A DNA stretch of 64,000 nucleotides, taken from Odontesthes bonariensis. Taxonomy: Eukaryota > Chordata > Actinopteri > Atheriniformes > Atherinopsidae. Below the pieces are notes generated by a model. The model worked only from the letters and a program-made list of their open reading frames with translations, ran no database searches and was not told where the DNA came from. Location: positions 25,255,322 through 25,319,321 of the forward strand of contig NC_134516.1 of assembly GCF_027942865.1 (NCBI RefSeq), given 5' to 3'. Below are positions 32,037 to 42,495 of this stretch, one piece after another. Every line of letters starts with the position of its first letter. The first letter of the stretch is position 1. The translations under genes were made by a program, and so were the position numbers.

Positions 32037-32042
32037 GTTGCC

Positions 32043-32345
32043 ATGTGATTGCTGCTGCTTGTGCTTTTTTGTTTGTTTGTTCTCTGCTTATCTGCTTACA
32101 GGTGCTCCTGGTGCCTCTAAGGCTGGATTCCGCACAAAAGCCTTGGATTGTCTTCAGTTTTGTTTTTACAGGTGTAGCAGCTGGTTGTCTGATTTTTCAT
32201 TGTTTTCTATGTTTGTTTCTTCATATTTCTGTTCCTTTTTTTCCCTTCTTCGCTCTCCCTCTCTCTCTGTCCCCGGTCCGGTTCGGCACTATCACACTAT
32301 CACATCATGTTAAGTATTGTAACAAAAATAAATAAATAAAAATAA
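32043..32345 (+). mobile_element. Possible retroposon 3' tail with (AAAT)n end
   Basis: Pyrimidine-rich sequence with CTCTCCCTCTCTCTCTGTCC, ending in AACAAAAATAAATAAATAAA at about 32321-32341. It replaces the array exactly at 32043. The A-rich tail suggests a 5'-truncated retroposon. The family is not recognised. Confidence 0.3.
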
Positions 32346-32464
32346 GGAGTTGATGGGCATCAAGGGGAGCTTTACATTCATAAAGCTTCCCTTTGCATAG
32401 CAAATGTGTTTGGCATAAACGGTATTCAGATTAAAATTCTGCTGCCATAATGCTGGACAGGACA

Positions 32465-32770
32465 AGGAAAAAAAAAAAAAAGAAGTGAGTGCTCATCAAA
32501 CACAGCTCCAAAGCCGTCCCCAGGTCAGAGCCAGCCTTCTTTAGCAGTTTGCTCAGTTTCTTTGAGTCGCTGGCTCTGATGCTGCTGCCACAGCAGATGG
32601 TGCTGAAGAAAGATGCACTCTGCACCACAGACTTATAAGAGATATGCAACAGGTAAACTCCCAGGTGTTCCTCAGCCACCTCTTCTCCTGGGATGGAGAC
32701 GCTGTTTGGCTTATTGGTGCTCCTCCTAAAATCAGCAGCTGAGGTGATTATTCCCACACCAGGCCACACA
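32465..32770 (-). mobile_element. CR1/Rex-like LINE fragment
   Basis: On the minus strand: HLGVYLLHISYKS, then VVQSASFFSTICCGSSIRASDSKKLSKLLKKAGSDLG (core FFSTICCGSSI and KKLSKLLKKA). This is the segment after RT motif E, followed by the thumb, in a common fish LINE. It contains a poly-A/T run at about 32468-32481. Only about 100 codons remain. Confidence 0.65.
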
Positions 32771-33117
32771 GTGGCTGCCCACCTCCCTGCCTCTTGTCCT
32801 TCCTTCCCTGGTTACCTGTCAGATTTTATTACTCATTTTAAAAGCTTTGAATAGTTGGACGGTTGCCTCTGTCTATGATCTGTGAACTCCTTACTCCCCT
32901 GATTGCTGCTCACACGGCCCACTGTTTAATATAACTGACCTGTTCATTAGATGGAAATGAATCCCTGCATACTCCTAAAAATCACTTTATTTTGAGGATT
33001 TTTCTTCAAATTAAAACCCCACTTTCATAATTACTCGGGACTCTTTGTAAAATGCAAATAAAACCAGAAAGATATGATCTTAGAACTATTAAAAAGTTCT
33101 ATCTAATTAGAAATAGT

Positions 33118-33300
33118 GCACGTTCGGTGCCATCTGTTGGTTTCCTTAGCGAGGAAATAGTTTTTGAATTGCTCTGTATGAATGAATTGGATTCATTCTG
33201 AATTTAATGAACTGGATTATAATTACAATGAATTGAACTCTAATCGGCCTGAATTGGACTTTATTACTGAAGTGCCCTGAGATGACATTTGTTGTAATTG
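33118..33300 (+). mobile_element. Diverged L2 3' UTR fragment
   Basis: CATCTGTTGGTTTCCTTAGC through GAATTGGACTTTATTACTG to GAGATGACATTTGTTGTA matches 19196-19352 at clearly reduced identity, so it is an older insertion of the same family. It lacks the GGCGCTATATAA end. Confidence 0.75.
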
Positions 33301-33784
33301 TAATAGTTTATTTTGGCAACATTTTAAACAAACTGACATTATTCTGTCTTGGGAAACACTGCTGGTGGAAAACATGATACTGGCTGCTGAAAAACTGGCA
33401 GAAGTGGACCTTCCAACGTGACAGTGACAGGAAGTAATCAGCTGAAGTCGTCCAGAGATTAACAGAGAACACAAATCAACATTCTGGAATCCGGACTTCA
33501 CTTCCATCCAGAATCTGTGGTTGGAACCACAGACCAGGAGAGACAGAACAGAAGCCTTCACAAAGCTGTGATGTCATCACTGTAGTGACATCACAATCGA
33601 TGTCATCTCTGATCTTGTATGACATCACAAAGTTTATACAGGCCAGACATTTTCACTGCTTTTTCACAGCTGGTCAGGAGTTTATCTGAAGAAACACGTC
33701 CAGTTTCTGAAGCAGATTTGAAAGTCACAGCAAACGGTTTTCACATCGCCTAAAAACACTTAATTACTATCTTAAATAATCATT

Positions 33785-33962
33785 TTAACAAGCACTTGGA
33801 AACAACAGCCGATGGATCAGCTGAAGGTCCAGATGCATCTCTCAGCTCCTGTGTCAGGTCTTTGCTGGATTTTTTCCTCTTTCTTAAGGACATAACTTTC
33901 AGATATTGTTCATCTTCTGTAGATAGTTTTTTAGGTCTGACACTTCTTCTTTTGTCCTCCAC
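33785..33962 (-). pseudogene. Tc1-like transposase HTH fragment
   Basis: The minus strand reads VEDKRRSVRPKKLSTEDEQYLKVMSLRKRKKSSKDLTQELRDASGPSADPSAVVSKCLL, shown here by its KKLSTEDEQYLKVMSLRK and KDLTQELRDASGPS cores. This is the paired-type DNA-binding region of a Tc1 transposase. The catalytic DDE part is absent. It lies just upstream of, or in an intron of, the broken zinc-finger gene. Confidence 0.65.
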
Positions 33963-33979
33963 TTGTCCAGTTTCCTCAG

Positions 33980-34567
33980 ATGTTTTAAGGACACACTGCA
34001 GAGCAAGAGGCTGGAGCAGATTCTGGCAGGCGCTGACGCTCAGAACTGTGACAGCGACACAAAGGAAGCTCATTTAGAAACACCTCCTGGGACGTCTGAG
34101 GAGAGCCCATCTGCACCTGTTCAAAACGTGGCAAAGAAAGCCCTCAAAGTGTGCCCCGTTTGCTCTAAAGCATTTGATTGTGTCAGAACACTGAACAGAC
34201 ACACACAGTGCCACACGGACGATCGGCCCTATCACTGCATCCACTGCAACAAGCATTTTAAACACATGCACGGCTGAAAAGACACCAGATTTACGCCATT
34301 TGCCAGAAGAAGAGCACCCGTTTCTTTTGGAGAAAAGAGTCAAGAGCAGAAGTGAGCGGCACCGACCACGAACAGGGGTCGTCGCTGAAGATACCCGTGT
34401 GGTGCTCAAACTGCCGCAAACACTTCCAGTACGCGTCCGCCCTGAAGGAGCACCAGGAGAACCTCGTGGAAATGAGGGACCTCATGAAATGTGACGACTG
34501 CGGGAAGGAATTCAAGAGCATGACGATGCTCAACGTGCACCAGAGGATTCACGAGCCGCTGTACTGA
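33980..34567 (+). pseudogene. C2H2 zinc-finger gene last exon, frameshifted
   Basis: A possible acceptor (TTGTCCAGTTTCCTCAG) ends near 33979. The frame encodes an acidic linker, then finger 1 CPVCSKAFDCVRTLNRHTQCH and a second finger CIHCNKHFKHMH-. Near 34265-34277 the frame breaks (ATGCACGGCTGA). In the next frame, LKRHQIYAIC completes finger 2. Two more fingers follow (CSNCRKHFQYASALKEHQ, CDDCGKEFKSMTMLNVHQRIH), ending HEPLY and TGA at 34567. The single frameshift makes it a probable pseudogene, though a sequencing error would restore it. Finger 4 and the HEPLY end look well conserved. Confidence 0.6.
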
Positions 34568-34609
34568 GTTACATTCATCAGCCGCTTCAGTCAGATGGCC
34601 AAACACCTT

Positions 34610-35480
34610 ATTGTCCTTTATGAAACACTTAGGTTGATCTGGTGATAAGGCTTATTCACCATTACATTATTTAGGATGTTCCATGTGCGCTTCATATTAT
34701 TTTGATTTATTTGTAACATTTTATCATAATGTTGCTTCTTTGCTTGCCTCAACATGTTGGTCCGCCTGTTTTTGTACATCTCAGCGTTTTTCAGCAACCT
34801 CTGTTCTAGTTTTGATAAAGTCTCCATAAAGTTTATTTTTCTTCTTACATGCATTTTTTAATGCCTTTGTTATCCGAGGTTTCTCAGCATAACTATGCTT
34901 ATGTCAACATAAAACTGTTGGACCGTGTTTATCATAGAGAGATAAATAACAGTTGAAGAATGAATTGTCTGCAGTATTTACTTCATCTGTATGAAACTCA
35001 TTCCACTCTTGTTTTAAAGCTCATTTCTGAAGCATTAATTGCTTTAACAGTCCTTACCCTTTCATATCTACGCTTTTCTGTTTTCTTCCTCTGTAGCTGA
35101 TCATTAAATGTTGCAAATACAGCTAAATGATCACTTACATCACTTATTACCAAACCACTATTTATACCAGTGTCCAAGGAATGTGTAAAAATGTTGTCAG
35201 TTAATGTTGCACTATTTGTGGCTCCTCTGCTCGGCTTTGTGATCAGTGAATACAAGCCTCTACCGTATAACGCAGCCAAGAAATCACAAGTTTGTTTAGG
35301 AGTATGTACCTTTAAGAGGTCAGTGTTGAAATCACCACAGATCACAAGTGTTTTATTATCTGCTATAATTGTCTGTTTCAACGCTTCAGTCTTGTGCCTC
35401 TTGTTTAAAACTTAATAACAATTGCAGGCTTGGATTTGTTATCCTTTCATACAAAAGTGCAGCAAGCTGATATCTGTTGA
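34610..35480 (-). mobile_element. LINE fragment, endonuclease and linker
   Basis: Reading down the minus strand, 35381-34998 gives TLVICGDFNTDLLK, then GLYSLITKPSRGATNSATLTDNIF, then GLVISDVSDHLAVF: the C-terminal catalytic blocks of an APE endonuclease (GDFN, SDH). From 34854 down comes YKNRRTNMLRQAKKQHY and KRTWNILNNVM, the linker before the RT. The order is correct for one element with frame damage. The clade is unresolved. Confidence 0.7.
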
Positions 35481-36960
35481 TTTTCAAGATGAATGTCCTT
35501 ACTTGCCTTGAAGTGAACCACTTGTTCATTTACATCCTCCACTCAACCTGATAGCCATTAAATACTGTGTCTTCTGAGCTGGTTTGGTGGTTCAACAACA
35601 AAACAAATGTAATGAAGTTTTAAAACTGCAGCGAAAGAGATGGAATAAATGGAGATCTGACACATTACGAACTACAGGACAGTTAGGATTAGCTGTTGTT
35701 TGCATGAAGATAAAACAGGTTTTAAAGGTGTTGCAGCTAACATTCAGAAACACTTGGTGTAACTCCAGAGCACCAGAGCCTCTGACCAAAAGAGAAACTA
35801 ATATAAACTTATTTACCTGAAGAACTTCAGCAGCTCATAAGGCACTTTATCTGGAGAGTGGGTGGCTCTGGTCTTATCTGGCTCTTTGCTAGAGGCCTTT
35901 TAGGCCAGAGGATGTGAGCTCTTAGGATTACCATGACCTGGATGAGTGAGAATCTTCATCAACATGCTGTGTGTGCTGATGCTAACTGTAAAGATGTGAA
36001 GCTCAGACAGGAGAGCTGCTTGTTGTATGAGGACACAGTGTGTGTCTTATATGGAGGTGGAAGCCTGGCTCAAATATAGAAATCATTTCTTTGTATGTTA
36101 CTGATTTAAATGTGTCCTCTCAGTGGCTGTGAAGTACTGTCAGTAATACTGAGCGGGACTCTGCATTGATGGAGATGTGTCTCCCTCTGGTGGCGAATAG
36201 AGGAACTGCATGATGTCAGTTTGATGAAGCGTTCAACTAAAGGAGGAAGTGAAAGTCTTCCAGTGGTTCCTGCAGAATCCTGACTCTCTGGATGGTTTCC
36301 TGCCATGAAAAAGCTCCGTCTGCAGAAGACGAGCAGAACGGAGCCAGCGGGCCTGATGCTGCAGATGTGCTGAACACCACAGATGCAATGGTTGGGACAA
36401 AGATGGTTGGAGAGAAGACACAGAGGAGTGAAGGCCAGCTGTAGAAAGAAAAGCACCTCCAGGTCTGCTGTCTGATGCTGATATCAGTGAAAATGGGCTT
36501 CTTCTTCTCCTGTCTGATGATGTGCTCAGTAATTTCAGTGATACATCCCTCAGGTTCAGTCGGGGTTGGTCTGGTGAACACCTTTACTTTCTCTCACAGC
36601 CTGCTGTGTTTTTCACTGACTGATTCCATCTGAGTTATGAAGGCAAAACAGGAAACTATGAAAAGATGAGAAAAACATCTGGATTGGACTGATGTGTGTG
36701 TGTCCCGTTACTTTAGAAAGCCTGAACTTATAAAGGTTCCTATGGTGACCATGTGTTCTGATAGTGTTGTATGAGTTTTATAAACTCTGAGGTGTCAAAC
36801 AGAAGCTGTGAACATTACAAGTGTCGCTGCTGCCTCCAGAACCACTTCCGCTACACCGGCTTCAGGAGCCAGTAGGAACTTTGTCCGTCTCTGATTCGAT
36901 TTTAAAGTGTAGATAGCGAGACTGTGCCTCTCCGAAGCGCAGATGGCGTGACCATAGTGA
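35480..36960. other. Unassigned sequence
   Basis: No reliable gene or repeat. A minus-strand open region at 36237-36581 (FTRPTPTEPEGCITEITEHI...) has hydrophobic stretches but no domain I recognise. Confidence 0.3.
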
Positions 36961-36964
36961 CATA

Positions 36965-37392
36965 AAGAGGCTTCTTTTAGAGGTCCCAAGGTCGAGATCT
37001 AAACAGTGGGGTGATCGTTCCTTTGCCATAGACTGTGGAACAAACTGCCCCCTGGCATCCGCACCATCACTGATCTCTGCCTTTTTTAAATCGAAGCTTA
37101 AGACCCACCTTTTTAGACTGGCGTTCGAACTCTGATTAGGGCCACAATGCATCCATTCTATCCGCTCTTTTTTAATTATAGTAATTTTACACAAAGATTA
37201 TTCAATCCATTTTATTGCACTTGTGGAAGGCTTTTAATGCCCTGCAGCACTTTTAGCACTTTTACCATTTCTGAATCGTGTTTTATGTTTTGTTTTATGT
37301 ATTGTTGTTTTTATCCTGTTGTAAAGCACTTTGAGTACCAGTTGGCTATTGTAAAGGGCTATATAAATAAAGTTTGATTGATTGATTGATTG
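36965..37392 (+). mobile_element. L2-like LINE 3' end with (GATT)n tail
   Basis: The C-terminal coding reads EVPRSRSKQWGDRSFAIDCGTN, then FFKSKLKTHLFRLAFEL and a stop near 37132. A 3' UTR with GTAAAGCACTTTGAGTACC and AGGGCTATATAAATAAAG follows, then (TTGA)n at 37374-37392. This is the standard terminus of a CR1/L2-type element. Strongly 5'-truncated. Confidence 0.8.
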
Positions 37393-37594
37393 TATTGTCT
37401 ATGCCCCGTTCTCTCCCGTTATATGGATATCTAATACTCTTCCGAAGGATGCCGACTTTCACCAAACTGTTATCGGTGAGTAGATGAACGTATTCTATGC
37501 CAGAAATAAGGTCCAGGTTTAAAGAAAAAAAAAAAACTTCCCCTTTAATGCAAAACAATCAGTCAGAAACTGGAGTTGGAGGAACCCATGAAAT

Positions 37595-37981
37595 GTAGGC
37601 TACGGCTACACGAAAACGAAACGAGGTTTTTTTTGAAAACGGGTTCGAAAATTCTTGCGACCACACGGAAACGCGCTGCTGTCCAGACGACAACGATGAA
37701 ACGATACAGTACACACGCCACTGTGTCACGCCACGCTGTGAGACAATAGAGAGGTGTTAAAATTGGCACCCAGCGTCAACGTGTGGCTGACGCAAAAACG
37801 TTTTTGCTGTAACAATGGAAACGAAACGAGGCCGTTTTCAAACTTTCCCACTCTGGAACCCGTTTTCAAAAACTATCGTTTTGGGGTAGTGGGAACGCCG
37901 GCTCCGTGTGGCCGCGACAGCGAAACGATAAGAAAAAGTATCGTTTACAGTGAAAAACGTTTCCGTGTAGCCGCAGCCGTA
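37595..37981. mobile_element. MITE-like element with GGCTACGGCTACACG ends
   Basis: The left end GGCTACGGCTACACGAAAAC and the right end (minus strand) GGCTGCGGCTACACGGAAAC are inverted repeats bounding 381 bp (37598-37978). GTA stands immediately outside on both sides, a possible 3-bp target duplication as in PIF/Harbinger. AACGAAACGAGG/ACGTTT motifs recur inside. It has no coding capacity. Confidence 0.7.
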
Positions 37982-38499
37982 GATCAGGGCCTATTACACA
38001 CTAAATACTGCAAGTCCTGCAAAACAGTTTTTATACACACTTTAATATTTACAAATCACACAAACACCAAAGAACCATTCAGGGTCATATAAGCAAGCAA
38101 CAAGTGTCCATCAGAATGCAATATATATGAGCTCCAACTCAGTGGGCCAGAATTACAAAGAGATGAGCAGAGAATCCACTAAAGTGTTGCACATTCCAGG
38201 ACTTCACTCCACATCAGAACACCCACGGAAGATGGGGAGCTATAACCAGGTCAGAACAAGCCTGTCAGTGAAATGTGGTAAATGTTAAGACCAGACTTTG
38301 AACTGCTGTTCAAGTTTACCTGTTGTTTCCTTCATTCATTTTCTCCTTATTTTGATCTTTTTTCCAGAACTACTTGGTCGAAAGGTGTAAAACATTAAAA
38401 GTACTGGGTTAAAGTTAGAAAAGCATCATGTTTAGGAAATAAAATACACTTTTGGGGCAAGAACTTGGCCAACAAGACCAGGCGCTCCTGCCTTGTTGA

Positions 38500-40018
38500 G
38501 TTATTGGTTTCCCCATTTCCCGCGGTGTCTTAGACATTCTCTGGTTGCGTGCGCACATTCTGCGCATACGTGCATGAAGGCTGTATTAGCGTTCCCATGA
38601 TCCTCAGCGACAGTTACCATGGGGAAAGATGAAACAGACCGGTCCTCGCACCAAAAGTGGAAGCTACAGAAAGTTCCACGGTATGGTCCACAGCACGTTA
38701 TAATGGCCTCACTCCAGCCATACATCCATATAATCAATGATATGTTCATGAATGGAGAGACACATCATGATATCTCACAGAAATGGCTAGAAATGGGTGT
38801 GCAGCGGGGATGCTCTAAGAGCAGTGTCCGGAGACTGCTTGCAAAAAACAGCATTCTTGGAGCGGCCATCCTACCCATAGACACCCATAAAGTATTCAAC
38901 ATGCCAGAGCACTGTGCGGCGTATTCCTGTGCAAATCGGCAGACGATTGCGAACAGGGTCGGGGGATTACTTTTCACAAGTAAGATTCAACATTATTATT
39001 GGTTGTATTTTGTGAATAAAATATTATTGTACTGTACTTATGTCCGCCAGCGAAATCGTAGCCAGCAAACATTAAGCTAAGCTATGGTTATAGCCGGTGT
39101 TCACCCGGCTATTAGGCCAACGGAGACTTTATAAATCATAAATTCCATAACACAGGCTTAGATTACAACTGACACAAGAATGCTATTGTAGAAATAATGC
39201 AAATATTGGTGGTATGACATTGACCAGCAAATTTTACAGCTGACACAGGCTGAATTGTTCACATGTAATTCTTTTATCCTAACAAGAGTAAGATACCTCT
39301 CATGTCTCACACCCACCCCACTTACTTAAAAATACAGACAACACAACATCTGACTGTAGAATAGTTTGCAAACAAGCTTACTAACACTTTCAGCAGCTTT
39401 GGTTTATTATCAACAGTTTGTTGACCCTAACCCTCTTAAGAAATGTGAAGGCAGAAGAAGGAAGAACATAAGCTTGACCTCCTTTTTAAAATGTTTTTGT
39501 GTTGACTTTGTCGAATCTCACGTTTATATTTTGAAGGTTTCCCAAAGACAAAGATATGAGGAAGAAGTAGGAAGTTGTAATTTAGATTTTATGTCGTAAA
39601 GTGGGTGTTACTGACGTCATCCTCGTGCTACTACCACAGACAGCCCACAGACCTGCTGCCTATTTATTCATTCGGCTAAAATTCAAAATGACAGTAACCC
39701 GGATTTTTTTAAGTAAGCGACGCACCTCCACGTTATCGTATGTATTATATTTTATATATCGTATGTCTTTTGCAAATTAACCTATTTTACATCACATATG
39801 TTACCAGGATATTATATTACTGTTAAGCCTACTATGAATATTAAAATACGCTGAATCATGTGTCTCGTATCATGCCTACATATATGAATTTTGCAGAAAC
39901 AAAACCCCCGTGAAAATCAGTTTTGTATTCAAGCGAGTTATGATTGATGAGCTGACACTTCATTGCACCAGCCAGCCAGATTGCACTGAGTGGAGCGGAT
40001 GACCGGGAAACCAATAAC
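38500..40018 (+). mobile_element. DNA transposon candidate with THAP exon and 14-bp inverted ends
   Basis: GTTATTGGTTTCCC at 38500-38513 is repeated in inverted orientation at 40005-40018. Inside are an HTH-like reading frame and a THAP-type zinc-finger start. CAAGAAC occurs just outside (38458-38464 and 40020-40026), but on the left it stands 35 bp beyond the inverted repeat, so it may not be a target duplication. THAP plus inverted repeats suggests a P-element-like transposon, but no transposase catalytic domain is visible. Confidence 0.45.
38619..38979 (+). CDS. HTH-like plus THAP-start exon, hypothetical
   Basis: From ATG 38619 the frame reads MGKDETDRSSHQKWK, then a segment FMNGETHHDISQKWLEMGVQ-RGCSKSSVRRLLAKN with the spacing of a helix-turn-helix. 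An internal ATG at 38900 follows and starts MPEHCAAYSCANRQTIANRV, which matches the first zinc ligands (C-x4-C) of a THAP domain. GTAAGA at 38980 is a fitting donor where THAP first exons usually end. It could be the first exon of a P-element-like gene or two fragments joined by chance. Downstream exons are not identified. Confidence 0.4.
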
Positions 40019-40224
40019 CCAAGAACGTAAATTAGATTTATTATTTCGTTTTAGTTTCCCTGTTTATTAAATGTTCTGTTTTGTGTTGGGAAAAGGGAGA
40101 ACAAACACCAATTCCCTTTTTTTGGTCATACAGAAAAACGGGAAAACAAAATATGGAGTCGTTATTTAGTTTTGCGTTTGCCAGATTCAATGGAATAGTT
40201 GAATGATCGGATGATACACAAACC

Positions 40225-40458
40225 GAGCAGCCTGAAGACCTTTGATCCTGCAACAGCCAATCAGAGCAGCCTGAAGACCTTTGATCCTGCGACAGCCAAT
40301 CAGAGCAGTCGGAAGATGTTTGATCCTGCGACAGCCAATCAGAGCAGCCTGAAGACGTTTGATTCTGCGACAGCCAATAAAAGCAGTCGGAAGATGTCTG
40401 ATCCTGCGACAGCCAATCAGAGCAGCCTGAAGACGTTTGATTTTGCAACAGCCAATCA
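40225..40458. repeat. 39-bp CCAAT-box minisatellite, array 1 (6 units)
   Basis: Six exact 39-bp periods with core CAGCCAATCAGAGCAGCC. Five have CCAATCA and one has CCAATAA. Units with CAGTCGGAAGATG alternate with CAGCCTGAAGAC, which is seen in this array only. The flank to the left (40041-40220) is a diverged relative of the AAAACG-rich segment that precedes the other arrays. Confidence 0.95.
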
Positions 40459-42183
40459 CATGATGACGTGATTAGTTAACTGAAAATATTTTCTTTTTTG
40501 GTTCATAATTGTTAATGGTTTCTTTTTGTGGTCATTCTGTTAGTTAGTTAGTTAAGTTAGTTATAGTTATGAAAGGGAATGTTTGAATTGCTACCAGTGT
40601 GTGTGCGTGTTATATAGTTCTGTTGAGAATGTGTTTTGAATAAAGTGTTTTTTGTAGTTTGTACTATTTTGTTTACTGGGTACTCCTTTGGTTCCTGAGT
40701 TGTGCGTTTGGGTTCTAGTGCTAGTTCTATTAGTTAAACACAAGCCACACAGACATGAGTTGTTTTGTTTTAACACATTCAAACCATTAAAATGGTACTC
40801 CACTTTGTCCGCACACCTGCAACATTTTGGCTTCAAAGGAGCAAAATGCAAGGTCACATTACAGGGTCTGACATGTTCACTCTTAACTGTAGGCTATGTC
40901 AGGGTGTATATTACTGTAATCTCCAGCAATCCTGACATGGGCCCAACACTGAGGAGGACCACCACATTGTCCAGATTGAACAATCTACACACCAAACTGC
41001 TGAAGACCTTGTATTGAGAGCCCGCTGGGACTTTCACTGAGGCAGACAGGAAGAGGCTTCAGTGGGTAATCAAAGCAGTAGTAGTATTAGTTAAATGAAG
41101 GAACAACATGAATAAGAAAAATCAGTGGAACTCTGTTATTTTATGTCAGGGACACTTTGTTTTGTCCATTTCTCAACATATTCTTATTCCCAATCATACA
41201 AGGCTGTAAGACAAACATAATAAATGCCTGGAATAAGGGTGAAGCTTGTCCGCTGACATGTATACATACACATCCGCCATGAGCAAAGAGCAAAAGTTGG
41301 GGTAGTTCCGCGTATTACATGGTAAGTGTCGCGGCGAGTTATGCTGTACGACTGGAGAAGGTGGGAATTGGCCAGGAGTTAGGCTACACTGGAAGTCCGG
41401 GCAAAGTAGGAAATAAGTGAACGGAATGTACACTCTAATACACAGTCAGTATTGTGAAGTGTTACCTAAAGTCCTCTGTCATTGTACAGAGACGCTATGA
41501 TTTGCTTGTACAGCACCTAAAAAAAAAACCTCACTGTTGTCTATATTCATAGACACACCCAGCCTCGCTTTCAATATAACACAAGCACTCACATTCTATA
41601 ATTGCCATCAGCAAATTATATGAAAATAATATAAAACATCTTTTAAGAAGAAAAAAAAAGACGGTTGTTGCTCTCGTTTATTTAGTTTTAAGGTTAGTAG
41701 ATGTGCAATGTTCAGCTGTCAGAAATGAAAGGCTAGCCTAATCTTTTATCATATTTGGCTGTGATCACTTTTTTGTAGCCTATCATAATTTATATAGCCT
41801 ATGACGTTCTCCCAAACAACCAGCTGTTATAGTTTCACTTAACTAAAATAAATGCAGTCTACTACCTACAATGGGTGTATAAAAAGCGGAAAATATGTTT
41901 GATATTAAATTAGCACGCTACTTTTATTTTGGCGTTACTTCCACTTCCGGTCTGCCCGCCGTCATGTTCGAATGTAAGAAACGAAAAATGAAAAAAGTAA
42001 TTTCCAAAAAACAGATTTTGTCCGTTATTTGATTTTGGTTTTTCGTTTTTTTAGGAAGACAGAAAAATCCGTTTTTGGTTTAAAACGAAAAATGGAAAAA
42101 AGACAGCTATTTCCGTTTTTTCATTTATTCGTTTTGACAGAAAAACGAATTATACTTTGGTACCCGGACCCGACAGCCAATCA
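40225..42183. repeat. 2-kb higher-order repeat, unit 1
   Basis: A minisatellite followed by about 1.7 kb of body sequence, ending ACTTTGGTACCCGGACCCGA. The body carries ACTTCCGGTCTGCCCGCCGT, then ATG, near 41940-41965 and an A/T-rich inverted-repeat segment at about 41975-42160. Length 1959 bp. Confidence 0.93.
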
Positions 42184-42495
42184 GAGTAGCCTGAAGACCT
42201 TTGATCCCGCGACAGCCAATAAGGGCAGCCTGAAGACCTTTGATCCTGCGACAGCCAATCAGAGCAGCCTGAAGACGTTAGATCCTGCGACAGCCAATCA
42301 GAGCAGCCTGAAGACGTTAGATCCTGCGACAGCCAATCAGAGCAGCCTGAAGACCTTTGATCCTGCGACAGCCAATCAGAGCAGCCTGAAGACATTTGAT
42401 CCTGCGACAGCCAATCAGAGCAGCCTGAAGATGTTTGATCCTGCGACAGCCAATCAGAGCAGCCTGAAGATGTTTTATTCTGCAACAGGCAATCA
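42184..42495. repeat. 39-bp CCAAT-box minisatellite, array 2 (8 units)
   Basis: Eight periods preceded by a partial one. The second unit has CCAATAAGGG. The last ends GGCAATCACACGATGACGTG. Confidence 0.95.

Larger units (their letters stand above)
30613..32042. repeat. tRNA-bearing tandem array, right block
   Basis: The array resumes directly after the L2 tail. There is one full unit (Gln 30828, Asp-like 31040, Val 31339) and one cut off after its Asp-like gene at GGTTGCCAT (32042). The period is 920 bp. Confidence 0.93.

Noticed and set aside
36106-36581. Minus-strand receptor-like exon with hydrophobic stretch
   Set aside because: No splice sites or recognised domain; several overlapping frames are equally long.
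40225-40458. CRISPR-like array
   Set aside because: Head-to-tail 39-bp units without unique spacers, in a eukaryotic setting.
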